47,232 bases of DNA from Mycolicibacterium chubuense (GCF_001044255.1 NZ_JYNX01000021.1:11978-59209), one strand, 5' to 3'; counted from the first letter of the stretch, positions 17,800 to 26,101 are shown. The notes: generated by a model not told the origin, from the sequence alone. A program made the numbers and translations.

Positions 17800-18562
17800 G
17801 GCCGTTCGCCCGGTGATCGGGCTGACCACCTACCTGCAGCAGGCACAGACCGGTGTCTGGGACGTGCGGGCCAGCTTCCTGCCTGCGATCTACTTCGAGG
17901 GCATCGGCCTGGCCGGCGGCATCTCGGTGCTGCTGCCGCCGCAGCCGGTGGACGACGCCATCGCCGACCGCGTCCTCGACGGACTCGACGGACTGATCAT
18001 CACCGGCGGGCGCGACGTCGACCCGGCCGCCTATGGCGACGAGCGTCATCCCGCCACCGACGAGCCGGTCGCCGACAGCCGCACCCGTGACGCCTTCGAG
18101 TTGGCGCTGCTGCAGGCGGCGCTGCGCCGCGGCGTCCCGGTGCTCGGCATCTGCCGGGGCGCGCAGGTGCTCAACGTCGCGCTCGGCGGCACGCTGCACC
18201 AGCATCTGCCCGATGTCGTCGGGCACACTCGCCACCAGCAGGGCAACGCGGTGTTCTCCACCTCGACGATCACCACCGTCCCCGGCACCCGGGTGGCGGA
18301 GATGGTCGGACCGGACACCGAGGCGCAGTGCTACCACCACCAGGCCATCGACCGGCTCGGCGACGGTCTGATCGTCAGCGCCTCCGACAGCGACGGAGTG
18401 ATCGAGGCCGTCGAGGTCGACCGCGACCGCCACCCCGGCCGGTGGGTGGTTGCCGTGCAATGGCATCCCGAGGAGCGGCTGGACGACCTGCGGGTGTTCG
18501 CGGGTCTGGTCGGCGCCGCAGCAGCACACGCATCCCAGAAAGCCCAGAAGGTGAGCGTATGA
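17786..18562 (+). CDS. Class I glutamine-amidotransferase-like gamma-glutamyl hydrolase (PuuD/Rv2859c-like)
   Basis: Stand-alone class I glutamine amidotransferase fold, peptidase C26-like, 258 residues. The catalytic cysteine is Cys123 in VLGICRGAQVLN; the His-Glu pair is in VAVQWHPEE near residue 225. An early GGRDVDPAAYGDE segment is typical of PuuD and related gamma-glutamyl-GABA hydrolases. By context it should release glutamate from a gamma-glutamyl product of the GlnA4/aldehyde-dehydrogenase route. The TTG at 17786 overlaps the glnA4 end by 14 bases; a GTG at 17813 is an alternative start. The stop overlaps the next ATG (ATGA). Confidence 0.85.
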   Translation: MSDCEAVRPVIGLTTYLQQAQTGVWDVRASFLPAIYFEGIGLAGGISVLLPPQPVDDAIADRVLDGLDGLIITGGRDVDPAAYGDERHPATDEPVADSRTRDAFELALLQAALRRGVPVLGICRGAQVLNVALGGTLHQHLPDVVGHTRHQQGNAVFSTSTITTVPGTRVAEMVGPDTEAQCYHHQAIDRLGDGLIVSASDSDGVIEAVEVDRDRHPGRWVVAVQWHPEERLDDLRVFAGLVGAAAAHASQKAQKVSV

Positions 18563-19929
18563 CGACGTCCAGCGATGTGATCAACCCCGCGACCGAGGAA
18601 CTGCTGCGCACCGTCGAGCAGACCGACGAGGCCGGGGTCGACGACGCGGTGGCCCGCGCCCGGGCGGCGCAGCGGCAGTGGGCCCGGCAGGCCCCGGCGG
18701 AGCGGGCGGCGGCGCTGCGCGCCTTCGCCGCGGTGGTCGACGCCCACGTCGAGGAGCTGGCCCAGCTCGAGGTCGCCAACTCCGGGCACCCGATCGGCAA
18801 CGCCCGCTGGGAGGCGGGCCACGTCCGCGACGTGCTGCAGTACTACTCGGCGAGCCCGGAACGGTTGTCCGGCAAGCAGATTCCGGTCGCCGGCGGCCTG
18901 GACGTCACCTTCAACGAACCGCTCGGCGTGGTCGGCGTCATCACCCCGTGGAATTTCCCGATGACCATCGCGTCGTGGGGGTTCGCACCCGCGCTGGCCG
19001 CCGGGAACGCGGTGCTGGTCAAGCCGGCGGAGTGGACCCCGCTGACCACGATCCGGCTCGGCGAACTCGCCGTCGAGGCCGGCCTGCCGGCCGATCTGTT
19101 CCAGGTCGTGCCCGGTCGGGGCTCGGTGGTCGGGGAGCGCTTCGTCAGCCATCCCGACGTCCGCAAGATCGTGTTCACCGGTTCCACCGAGGTCGGCACC
19201 CGGGTGATGGCCGGCGCGGCGCAGCAGGTCAAGCGTGTCACGCTCGAACTGGGCGGCAAGAGCGCCAACATCGTGTTCGACGACTGCGACCTCGAGCGCG
19301 CCGCCGCCACCGCGCCCTACGGCGTGTTCGACAACTCGGGTCAGGACTGCTGCGCCCGCAGCCGGATCCTGGTGCAGCGCAATGTCTTCGATCGGTTCAT
19401 GGAACTGTTCGAGCCTGCCGTCAAGGGCGTCGTGGTGGGCGATCCGCGCGCCGAGGGCACCGAGATGGGTCCGCTCGTGTCCAAGGCGCACTGGGAGTCG
19501 GTGGCCGGTTATGTCCCCGACGGGGCGCCGGTGGCGTTCCGCGGCGATGCGCCCACGGGCCCCGGTTACTGGTTCCCGCCCACGGTGCTGACGCCGCCGC
19601 GCGACGACCGCACCGTCACCGAGGAGATCTTCGGTCCTGTCGTGACGGTGCTGCCGTTCGACGACGAGGCGGACGCGATCGCGTTGGCCAACGACACCCC
19701 CTACGGACTGTCCGGCTCGATCTGGACCGAGAACGTGTCCCGCGCGCTGCGGGTCTCGCGCGCCGTGGAATCGGGCAACCTGTCGGTCAACTCGCACTCG
19801 TCGGTGCGCTACAGCACGCCGTTCGGCGGCTTCAAGCAATCCGGTCTGGGCCGCGAACTCGGCCCCGACGCCCCGCTGTCGTTCACCGAGACCAAAAACG
19901 TCTTCATAGCTGTTCAGGAGGAGCACTGA
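18559..19929 (+). CDS. aldC: NAD(P)-dependent aldehyde dehydrogenase (AldC-like)
   Basis: Oxidises an aldehyde, by context a gamma-glutamyl-amino-aldehyde, to the acid. The 456-residue length matches M. tuberculosis AldC (Rv2858c). Motifs: PWNFPM, KPAEWTPLTT, FTGSTEVGTRVM, the general base Glu230 in LELGGKSANIVF, and the catalytic Cys264 in FDNSGQDCCARSR (followed by a second cysteine). Also EEIFGPVV and TPFGGFKQSGLGRELG. It starts within the previous stop (ATGA) and its own stop shares one base with the next ATG (TGATG), so the operon is tightly coupled. Nothing is missing from the active site. Confidence 0.92.
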   Translation: MTTSSDVINPATEELLRTVEQTDEAGVDDAVARARAAQRQWARQAPAERAAALRAFAAVVDAHVEELAQLEVANSGHPIGNARWEAGHVRDVLQYYSASPERLSGKQIPVAGGLDVTFNEPLGVVGVITPWNFPMTIASWGFAPALAAGNAVLVKPAEWTPLTTIRLGELAVEAGLPADLFQVVPGRGSVVGERFVSHPDVRKIVFTGSTEVGTRVMAGAAQQVKRVTLELGGKSANIVFDDCDLERAAATAPYGVFDNSGQDCCARSRILVQRNVFDRFMELFEPAVKGVVVGDPRAEGTEMGPLVSKAHWESVAGYVPDGAPVAFRGDAPTGPGYWFPPTVLTPPRDDRTVTEEIFGPVVTVLPFDDEADAIALANDTPYGLSGSIWTENVSRALRVSRAVESGNLSVNSHSSVRYSTPFGGFKQSGLGRELGPDAPLSFTETKNVFIAVQEEH

Positions 19930-20702
19930 TGGATTTGACCCAGCGTCTGGCGGGCAAGGTCGCCGTGATCACCGGCGGCGCCAGCGGCATCGGGCTGGCA
20001 ACCGCCAAACGGATGCAGGCCGAAGGCGCCATCGTGGTCATCGGTGATCTCGACGAGGTCACCGGTAAATCCGTCGCCGACGACATGAACGTGACGTTCG
20101 TCCAGGTCGACGTCTCGGATCAGGTCGCGGTGGACCGCTTGTTCGACACGGCCGTCGAGGTGCACGGCGGGGTCGACATCGCGTTCAACAACGCCGGTAT
20201 CAGCCCGCCCGAAGACGACCTGATCGAGAACACCGGCATCGACGCGTGGCAGCGGGTGCAGGACATCAACCTCAAGTCCGTGTTCTTCTGCTGCAAAGCC
20301 GCACTGCGGCACATGGTTCCGGCGCAGAAGGGCTCGATCGTCAACACCGCGTCGTTCGTCGCGGTGATGGGTTCGGCCACGTCGCAGATCTCCTACACCG
20401 CCTCGAAGGGCGGCGTGCTGGCGATGTCGCGCGAACTGGGCGTGCAGTACGCCCGGCAGGGCATCCGCGTCAACGCGCTGTGCCCCGGACCGGTCAACAC
20501 CCCGCTGCTGCAGGAGCTGTTCGCCAAGGATCCCGAACGTGCCGCGCGCCGGCTGGTGCACGTGCCGGTCGGCCGGTTCGCCGAACCCGAAGAGCTCGCC
20601 GCCGCGGTGGCGTTTCTCGCCAGCGACGACGCGTCGTTCATCACGGCCTCGTCGTTCCTGGTCGACGGCGGGATCAGCGGCCACTACGTGACGCCGCTGT
20701 AA
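19929..20702 (+). CDS. Short-chain dehydrogenase/reductase (Rv2857c-like)
   Basis: NAD(P)-dependent SDR, 257 residues. The cofactor motif TGGASGIG is at residues 16-23, NNAGISPP near 88, and the catalytic Tyr156-x-x-x-Lys160 lies in SYTASKGG. The acid after the second strand (GDLDEV) suggests NAD rather than NADP. It is the fourth enzyme of the coupled set and could oxidise the alcohol group of a gamma-glutamyl-amino-alcohol to the aldehyde used by the preceding enzyme; this is inference. The FadR-type regulator begins 2 bases after its stop. Confidence 0.9.
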   Translation: MDLTQRLAGKVAVITGGASGIGLATAKRMQAEGAIVVIGDLDEVTGKSVADDMNVTFVQVDVSDQVAVDRLFDTAVEVHGGVDIAFNNAGISPPEDDLIENTGIDAWQRVQDINLKSVFFCCKAALRHMVPAQKGSIVNTASFVAVMGSATSQISYTASKGGVLAMSRELGVQYARQGIRVNALCPGPVNTPLLQELFAKDPERAARRLVHVPVGRFAEPEELAAAVAFLASDDASFITASSFLVDGGISGHYVTPL

Positions 20703-20704
20703 GC

Positions 20705-21469
20705 ATGTCGGCCGACCCGGGCGCCGCCGACGAGCGCTTGCGCGAGGAGCGGACAGCTCATGAAGAGCAGACCGCCAGCGAGGCGCTGCTGCGTCCGGTG
20801 CGGCCGCTCAACGCCTTCGAGGACACCGTCGAGCGGCTGCTGCAGACGATTCGCCTGGGGGTGCTCTCCCCGGGCGAATCCCTGCCGCCGGAGCGGGAAC
20901 TCGCCGCCCGGCTGGGCGTCAGCCGCGACACCGTGCGGGAGGCGATCAAGTCGCTCGCCGACGCCGGCTACCTGGTGTCGCGCCGCGGCCGCTACGGCGG
21001 CACCTTCCTGGCCGACGCGTTACCGGCACCCCGACCGGACGAGGCCCGCTTCAGCGAAGCCGAGATCACCGATGCGATGCGGCTGCGGGAGATCCTCGAG
21101 GTGGGGGCGGCCCGGATGGCGGCGGGGCGGACGCTGACCGCCGCCGACCGGGAGGCGCTGTGGAGCCGACTCGCCGATGTCCGCGGTGCCGCGCCGGAGG
21201 ACTACCGGCGGCTGGACTCGCGGCTGCACCTGGCGATCGCCGAGGCCGCCGGCGTGCCCTCGCTGGTCCCGCTCGTCGCGCAGAACCGGATGCGGCTCAA
21301 CGAACTCCTCGACTGCATCCCGCTGCTGGCGCGCAACATCGCCCACTCCGACGAGCAGCACGAGGCGATCGTGCTGGCGATCCTGGCCGGGGACGCAAAG
21401 CGCGCCGCGCAGACGATGACGGCCCACGTCTGGGGCTCGGCCGCCCTTCTTCACGGATTCCTGGACTGA
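20705..21469 (+). CDS. FadR-type GntR regulator with FCD domain
   Basis: Transcription factor of 254 residues. The winged-helix N-terminal domain spans residues 35-105 (TIRLGVLSPGESLPPERELAARLGVSRDTVREAIKSL, then RRGRYGGTF in the wing). The C-terminal all-helical FCD domain spans about 120-250 with metal or ligand residues typical of the group: DSRLHLAIAEAAG, NEL, and HSDEQHEAIV. FCD domains usually bind small organic acids. Only 2 bases separate it from the SDR stop, so it is cotranscribed with the four enzymes and probably controls them. Confidence 0.9.
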   Translation: MSADPGAADERLREERTAHEEQTASEALLRPVRPLNAFEDTVERLLQTIRLGVLSPGESLPPERELAARLGVSRDTVREAIKSLADAGYLVSRRGRYGGTFLADALPAPRPDEARFSEAEITDAMRLREILEVGAARMAAGRTLTAADREALWSRLADVRGAAPEDYRRLDSRLHLAIAEAAGVPSLVPLVAQNRMRLNELLDCIPLLARNIAHSDEQHEAIVLAILAGDAKRAAQTMTAHVWGSAALLHGFLD

Positions 21470-21476
21470 CGCCGGT

Positions 21477-21482
21477 TAGATT
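21477..21482 (+). promoter_or_regulatory. -10-like hexamer TAGATT for the ArsR gene
   Basis: TAGATT ends 7 bases before the GTG at 21490. There is no ribosome binding site in the 20-base gap, so this looks like a leaderless promoter internal to the regulator cluster. Confidence 0.55.
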
Positions 21483-21489
21483 AACTTCC

Positions 21490-21810
21490 GTGGAGGATGC
21501 CGAACTGGTCGAACGCGCGTCGTCGGCGCTGGCCGAGGTCGACACCTCCGGCTGGGCGCAGCGCTTCGACCTGGTCTCGGATCCGCACCGCCTGGAGATC
21601 CTGCTCTGCCTGCACCGCTCACCCGGCATCTCCGTCAGCGATCTGGCGGCCGCGCTCGGCCGCTCCGAGAACGCGGTGTCCCAGGCGCTGCGGGTGCTCC
21701 GCCAGCAGGGCTGGGTGAGCAACACCCGCGAGGGCCGCTCGGTGCGCTATCGCCTCGACGACGACACCGTCCACGATCTGCTGCACTGGATCGGGGCCCG
21801 GCACGGGTGA
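21490..21810 (+). CDS. ArsR-family winged-helix regulator
   Basis: Small DNA-binding protein, 106 residues. The winged-helix core is FDLVSDPHRLEILLCLHRSPGISVSDLAAALGRSENAVSQALRVLRQQGWVSNTREGRSVRYRLDDD, a standard ArsR/SmtB layout. The CxxC-type metal site of ArsR is absent; a single cysteine (LCLH) and a terminal His-containing tail DLLHWIGARHG are seen, so a metal-sensing role is uncertain. GTG start directly after a -10 hexamer. Its stop overlaps the start of the next regulator (GTGA). Confidence 0.88.
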   Translation: MEDAELVERASSALAEVDTSGWAQRFDLVSDPHRLEILLCLHRSPGISVSDLAAALGRSENAVSQALRVLRQQGWVSNTREGRSVRYRLDDDTVHDLLHWIGARHG

Positions 21811-22604
21811 GTTCCGGTGACGAGGTGACGCGGGTGCTGAGCATCGGCGAGCCGCCGCTGGCGCCGGGTCCGCGACTCGACGGCGGGTCCGACCGGCCGG
21901 TGCACGCCCGCATCGCGGCGTGGCTGCAGGGCCTGATCGACTCCGGCGGGCTGGTGCCCGGCGACAAGTTGCCGCCCGAGGTCGAGATCGCCACCGCACT
22001 CGGCTGCAGCCGGATGACGTTGCGCCAGGCGCTCGGCGCGCTGGAGCACAAGGGCCTGATCGACCGGCGCCGCGGCCGGTTCGGCGGAAACTTCGTCTCC
22101 ACACCGCGCTTCGAGTTCGACCACGCCAGCCTGCCCGGCTTCACAGAGCAGATGCGTCGTTTCGAGGTGGAGCCCGGCGCTGAGGTTCTCAGAGCGCACA
22201 CCGGCCGCCCCGATGCCGAGGTCAGCGGGGCGTTGGGGCTGCGGCGCACCGACGAGGTGCATCAGATCATGCGCGGGCGTACCGCCAACGGCGAACCGAT
22301 CGTGCTCGAGGAGGCCTACCTGCCCGCGGCGGTGTTCCCCGACCTGCTCTCCAGGGACCTGGGCGGATCGCTGTACGCGCTGATGCGGGAGTACGGCCAC
22401 GGTCCGTCGTCGGCCGACGAGCGGATCGAGGCCACCCCGGCGACCGTCGAGCAGGCCCGTATCCTCGGTGTGGAGCCGGGCAGTCCGCTGCTGCTGATCG
22501 TGCGAACGTCGTTCGCCGACAACGGGGTTGCGGTGGAGTTCTCCCGCGACTACCACCGGTCCGACCGCACCGCGATCCGCGTCCGCTCCCGTGCCGACGG
22601 GTGA
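21807..22604 (+). CDS. HutC/DasR-like GntR regulator with UTRA domain
   Basis: Transcription factor of 265 residues. The winged-helix domain covers about 30-95 (HARIAAWLQGLIDSGGLVPGDKLPPE..., CSRMTLRQALGALEHKGLI, RRRGRFGGNFV). The C-terminal UTRA ligand domain includes LRAHTGRPDAE, VLEEAYLPAAVFPDLL and the terminal VEFSRDYHRSDR typical of HutC-type proteins. Start GTG overlaps the ArsR stop. A GTCTAGAC palindrome, the core recognised by this subfamily (DasR, NagR/YvoA), lies 16 bases after its stop and in front of the kinase gene, so it probably represses the kinase/dehydrogenase arm. Confidence 0.9.
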   Translation: MSSGDEVTRVLSIGEPPLAPGPRLDGGSDRPVHARIAAWLQGLIDSGGLVPGDKLPPEVEIATALGCSRMTLRQALGALEHKGLIDRRRGRFGGNFVSTPRFEFDHASLPGFTEQMRRFEVEPGAEVLRAHTGRPDAEVSGALGLRRTDEVHQIMRGRTANGEPIVLEEAYLPAAVFPDLLSRDLGGSLYALMREYGHGPSSADERIEATPATVEQARILGVEPGSPLLLIVRTSFADNGVAVEFSRDYHRSDRTAIRVRSRADG

Positions 22605-22619
22605 TCCGGGGCGGTTGAA

Positions 22620-22627
22620 GTCTAGAC
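22620..22627. promoter_or_regulatory. GTCTAGAC palindrome, candidate GntR/HutC operator
   Basis: Perfect 8-base palindrome between the GntR stop (22604) and the kinase promoter. HutC-subfamily regulators such as DasR and NagR bind sites with a GTCTAGAC core. It starts 26 bases upstream of the -10 hexamer, within the -35 region, so binding should block initiation. Confidence 0.6.
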
Positions 22628-22645
22628 CTTTGAGGTGGCCCCGTT

Positions 22646-22651
22646 TACAGT
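22646..22651 (+). promoter_or_regulatory. -10-like hexamer TACAGT for the kinase-dehydrogenase operon
   Basis: TACAGT ends 6 bases before the ATG at 22658, with no ribosome binding site, so the message would be leaderless. The GTCTAGAC operator lies just upstream. Confidence 0.55.
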
Positions 22652-22657
22652 GAAGCG

Positions 22658-23590
22658 ATGTCGTCACCGCTCACCGACGATCACCTCGACGGGCTGTTCG
22701 AGCAGATTCCGTTGCTGGCCGGTCGTGCGCGGACGCTGGAGGAACTGTCGGGCGGTCTGACCAACCGCAACGTGAAGATCACCACCGCCGATGCGGTCTA
22801 CGTCGCCCGCTGCGTCGACACCGAGCGCAACCTTCTCGGCATCGACCGCGACCACGAGCATGCGAACAGTGTCGCCGCCCATCGCGCCGGCGTCGGCGCA
22901 CCCGTGCTGGACTACCGGCCCGACCTCGGCGTGCTGCTGCTCGGCTATCTCGAGGGAAAAACGCTGGAGAACAACGACTTCCAGCGCGACGGTGTGATCG
23001 CCAGGGCGGCCGCGGCGGTGCGCACGCTGCACCGCGGGCCCCGCTTCGTCAACCGGTTCGACATGTTCGAACGTCAGCCCGCGTACCTGCAGACCTGCCG
23101 CAGCCGGGGCTTCGCGATCCCAGCGGACTACCACGACCACGCCGAGGCCTTCGCCGCCGCGCGACGGGTGCTGACGGCCACCGACGACGCCGAGGGCTCG
23201 CTGGTGCCGTGCAACAACGACCTCCTCGCGGGCAACTTCATCGAGCACGGCGACCGGATGTACCTGATCGACTACGAGTACTCGGGCAACAACGACCCCT
23301 GTTTCGAGCTCGGCAACATCTGGAGCGAATGCGGGCTGAGCCTCGACCAGCTCGACGAACTCGTCACGAGCTATCACGGCCGCCGCCTGCGACACAAGAC
23401 CGCCCGGGCCCATCTGCAGGGCATCGTCGCCAAGTACGGCTGGACGCTGTGGGGCTGCATCCAAAATGGTTCCAGCGCCTTGGAATTCGACTTCTGGGCC
23501 TGGGCGATGGAGCGCTACGAGGCCGCGGTCGCCGAATTCCGCCACCCCGGCTATCCCCGGCTCCTCGACGACGTCGCGGCGCCCGACTGA
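22658..23590 (+). CDS. Choline/ethanolamine-kinase-like phosphotransferase (APH fold)
   Basis: Protein-kinase-like small-molecule kinase, 310 residues. N-lobe: ELSGGLTNRNVKITTADAVYVAR, a glycine-rich loop typical of choline kinases and LicA. C-lobe: the catalytic loop reads PCNNDLLAGNFI with Asp188 and Asn193, and the metal-binding Asp205 lies in LIDYEYSGNNDPCFELGN, a form characteristic of the choline/ethanolamine kinase group rather than of aminoglycoside kinases. Context (amine permease, GlnA4, N-methyl amino acid dehydrogenase) supports an amino alcohol substrate. First gene of a two-gene unit; the dehydrogenase starts 17 bases downstream. Confidence 0.82.
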   Translation: MSSPLTDDHLDGLFEQIPLLAGRARTLEELSGGLTNRNVKITTADAVYVARCVDTERNLLGIDRDHEHANSVAAHRAGVGAPVLDYRPDLGVLLLGYLEGKTLENNDFQRDGVIARAAAAVRTLHRGPRFVNRFDMFERQPAYLQTCRSRGFAIPADYHDHAEAFAAARRVLTATDDAEGSLVPCNNDLLAGNFIEHGDRMYLIDYEYSGNNDPCFELGNIWSECGLSLDQLDELVTSYHGRRLRHKTARAHLQGIVAKYGWTLWGCIQNGSSALEFDFWAWAMERYEAAVAEFRHPGYPRLLDDVAAPD

Positions 23591-23607
23591 AGGAGACACC
23601 ACCGCTC

Positions 23608-26070
23608 ATGGCCTCTGCCGCACCGCTGCCGTCGCGCACCCACGCCGTCATCATCGGCGGGGGAGTGATCGGCACCAGCGTCGCCTATCACCTGACCCGC
23701 CTGGGCATCACCGACGTGGTGCTCCTCGAGCAGGGCCAGCTCTCCAGCGGAACCACCTGGCACGCAGCCGGACTCGTCGGGCAGTTGCGCGCATCGGAAG
23801 GCATGACCCGGCTCGTGCAGTACTCGACCACGCTGTACGCCGAGCTGGAGGCCGAAACCGGGCTCTCGGCGGGATACAAGCAGTGCGGGGGCGTCACCGT
23901 CGCGCGCACCGAGGACCGCATGGAGCAACTGCGCCGCACCGCCGCGAACGCGGCCGCGTTCGATCTCGAGTGCGAACTGCTGAGTCCCGCAGAGGCTCTC
24001 GAGCACTACCCGGTGATGCGGACCGACGACCTCGTCGGCGCGATCTGGCTGCCCGCCGACGGCAAGGCCAATCCGACCGACCTGACCTACGCGCTGGCCA
24101 AGGGGGCGCGGATGCGCGGCGCCCGGATCGTCGAGAAGACCCGGGTGCTCGACGTGCTCACCACCGACGGGGCGGTGCGGGGCGTCCGCACCGACGCCGG
24201 CGACATCGAGGCCGAGATCGTCGTCAACTGCGCCGGGCAGTGGGCCAAACAGGTGGCCGCGATGGTCGGCGCGAACGTGCCGCTGCACTCCGCCGAGCAC
24301 TTCTACGTCGTCTCCGAGCCTATCGCCGGAGTGCACCCCGACCTGCCGATCCTGCGCGACCCCGACGGCTACACCTACTTCAAGGAAGAGGTCGGCGGCC
24401 TGGTGATCGGCGGGTTCGAGCCCGAGGCGAAGCCGTGGGTGTCACCGGATGCGATCCCGTACCCGTTCGAGTTCCAGCTCCTCGACGAGGACTGGGAGCA
24501 CTTCGAGATCCTGATGAACAGTGCGCTGCTGCGCATCCCGGCGCTGGAGAGCACCGGCATCAAGAAGTTCTACAACGGTCCGGAGAGCTTCACGCCCGAC
24601 AACCAGTTCATCCTCGGCGAGGCGCCCGAATGCCGGAACTTCTTCGTCGGCGCCGGCTTCAACTCCGTCGGCATCGCCACCGCCGGCGGCGCGGGCCGGG
24701 CGCTGGCCGAGTGGATCGTCGAGGGAGCGCCGACGACCGACCTGACCGGGGTGGACATCCGCCGGTTCGCGCCGTTCAACGGCAACAACCGGTGGCTGCA
24801 CGACAGGGTCGCCGAGGTCTTGGGCATCCACTACGAGATCCCCTGGCCGAACCGAGAGATGACGACCGCGCGACCGTTCCGCCGCTCGCCGGTGCACCAC
24901 CTTCTGGACGCCGCCGGCGCCAACTTCGGCAGCAAGATGGGCTGGGAGCGCGCGAACTTCTTCGCCCCCCAGGGCCAGGCCCCGGTGATCGAGTACACCT
25001 GGGGCACACCGAACTGGCTGCCGTGGTCGGCCGCCGAGCAGCGCAGCACGCGCACCGGTGTGACGGTGTTCGACCAGACGTCGTTCTCCAAGTACGTCAT
25101 CGTCGGGCGTGACGCCGAGGCCGCCCTGCAGTGGCTGTGCACCGCCGACGTGGCCGTCCCGGTGGGGCGGTCGGTGTACACCGGCATGCTCAACGCGCGC
25201 GGCACCTACGAAGCCGACGTCACCGTGACCCGCACCGCCGCCGACGAATTCCTGATGGTCAGCAGCGCGGCCACCACCGAGCGCGACAAGGACCACATCC
25301 GGCGCCACCTGCCCGTCGGGGCGGACGCCCACGTCGTCGACGTCACGTCGTCGTACGCGGTGTTCGGTGTCATGGGCCCACGCTCGCGCGACCTGTTGTC
25401 GGTACTCACCGACGCCGACCTCTCCGATGCCGCGTTCCCGTTCGGCACCAGCCGGGTGATCCCGCTCGGGTACGCGACGGTGCGCGCCACCCGCATCACC
25501 TACGTCGGCGAACTCGGCTGGGAGCTCTACGTTCCGGCCGAGTTCGCGGTCGGGGTGTACGAGGACCTGATGGCGGCCGGCGAGCCGCTGGGCGTGGCGC
25601 GCGGCGGGTACTACGCCATCGAGTCGTTGCGACTGGAGAAGGGCTACCGCGCGTTCGGGCGCGAACTCTCGCCGAGTGAGAACCCCGTCGAGGCGGGGCT
25701 GCTGTTCGCCTGCAAGCTGGGCACCGACATCGGCTTCCTCGGCCGCGACGCCGTCGAACGCGCCCGGGCGCAGGGTCCGCGCCGCAAGCTGGTCGGCTTC
25801 CGTGTCGAGACTCCGGGCCCGATGCTCTGGGGCGGGGAACTGATTCTGCGCGACGGCGCGGTCGCGGGGCAGGCGACGTCGGCGGCCTGGGGGGAGACGA
25901 CCGGTGCGTGCGTCGGGCTGGCGTATCTGCGGGCGGGCGACGGTGCGGTCATCGATGGGGACTGGGTGCGCAGCGGCGACTACCAGGTCAGCGTCGGCGG
26001 TGTGCTGCACCCGATCTCGGTGTCGCTGCGCCCGCTCTACGACCCGGCGGGGGAACGGGTGCGGGGCTGA
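23608..26070 (+). CDS. Dimethylglycine/sarcosine dehydrogenase-like FAD and GcvT-domain enzyme
   Basis: Large two-part flavoenzyme, 820 residues. Residues 1-430 form a DAO-type FAD domain with the nucleotide motif VIIGGGVIGTSVAYHL (17-22) and the SSGTTWHAAGL segment in which His52 corresponds to the residue that binds FAD covalently in dimethylglycine and sarcosine dehydrogenases. Residues about 430-810 form FAO_M and GcvT domains (FDQTSFSKYVI, TYEADVTVTR, YVGELGWELYVP, IESLRLEKGYRAFGRELSPSENP), which bind folate and capture the released one-carbon unit as methylene-tetrahydrofolate. The likely substrate is an N-methylated glycine. ATG at 23608 follows AGGAG at 23591. Exact substrate is unknown. 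Confidence 0.87.
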   Translation: MASAAPLPSRTHAVIIGGGVIGTSVAYHLTRLGITDVVLLEQGQLSSGTTWHAAGLVGQLRASEGMTRLVQYSTTLYAELEAETGLSAGYKQCGGVTVARTEDRMEQLRRTAANAAAFDLECELLSPAEALEHYPVMRTDDLVGAIWLPADGKANPTDLTYALAKGARMRGARIVEKTRVLDVLTTDGAVRGVRTDAGDIEAEIVVNCAGQWAKQVAAMVGANVPLHSAEHFYVVSEPIAGVHPDLPILRDPDGYTYFKEEVGGLVIGGFEPEAKPWVSPDAIPYPFEFQLLDEDWEHFEILMNSALLRIPALESTGIKKFYNGPESFTPDNQFILGEAPECRNFFVGAGFNSVGIATAGGAGRALAEWIVEGAPTTDLTGVDIRRFAPFNGNNRWLHDRVAEVLGIHYEIPWPNREMTTARPFRRSPVHHLLDAAGANFGSKMGWERANFFAPQGQAPVIEYTWGTPNWLPWSAAEQRSTRTGVTVFDQTSFSKYVIVGRDAEAALQWLCTADVAVPVGRSVYTGMLNARGTYEADVTVTRTAADEFLMVSSAATTERDKDHIRRHLPVGADAHVVDVTSSYAVFGVMGPRSRDLLSVLTDADLSDAAFPFGTSRVIPLGYATVRATRITYVGELGWELYVPAEFAVGVYEDLMAAGEPLGVARGGYYAIESLRLEKGYRAFGRELSPSENPVEAGLLFACKLGTDIGFLGRDAVERARAQGPRRKLVGFRVETPGPMLWGGELILRDGAVAGQATSAAWGETTGACVGLAYLRAGDGAVIDGDWVRSGDYQVSVGGVLHPISVSLRPLYDPAGERVRG

Positions 26071-26094
26071 TCACCTGCCCGTCCGGACAGGTGA
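26068..26094. repeat. TGATCACCTG dyad after the dehydrogenase gene
   Basis: TCACCTG (26071-26077) and CAGGTGA (26088-26094) form a 7-base inverted repeat around a 10-base loop. The ten bases 26068-26077 recur exactly at 28871-28880, at the other end of the cobalt transport operon. No T-run follows. Confidence 0.55.
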
Positions 26095-26101
26095 CCCCTG
26101 C

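Noticed and set aside
22658-23590. Aminoglycoside resistance kinase
   Set aside because: The IDYEYSGNNDP form of the metal motif and the amine-catabolic context match choline/ethanolamine kinases.
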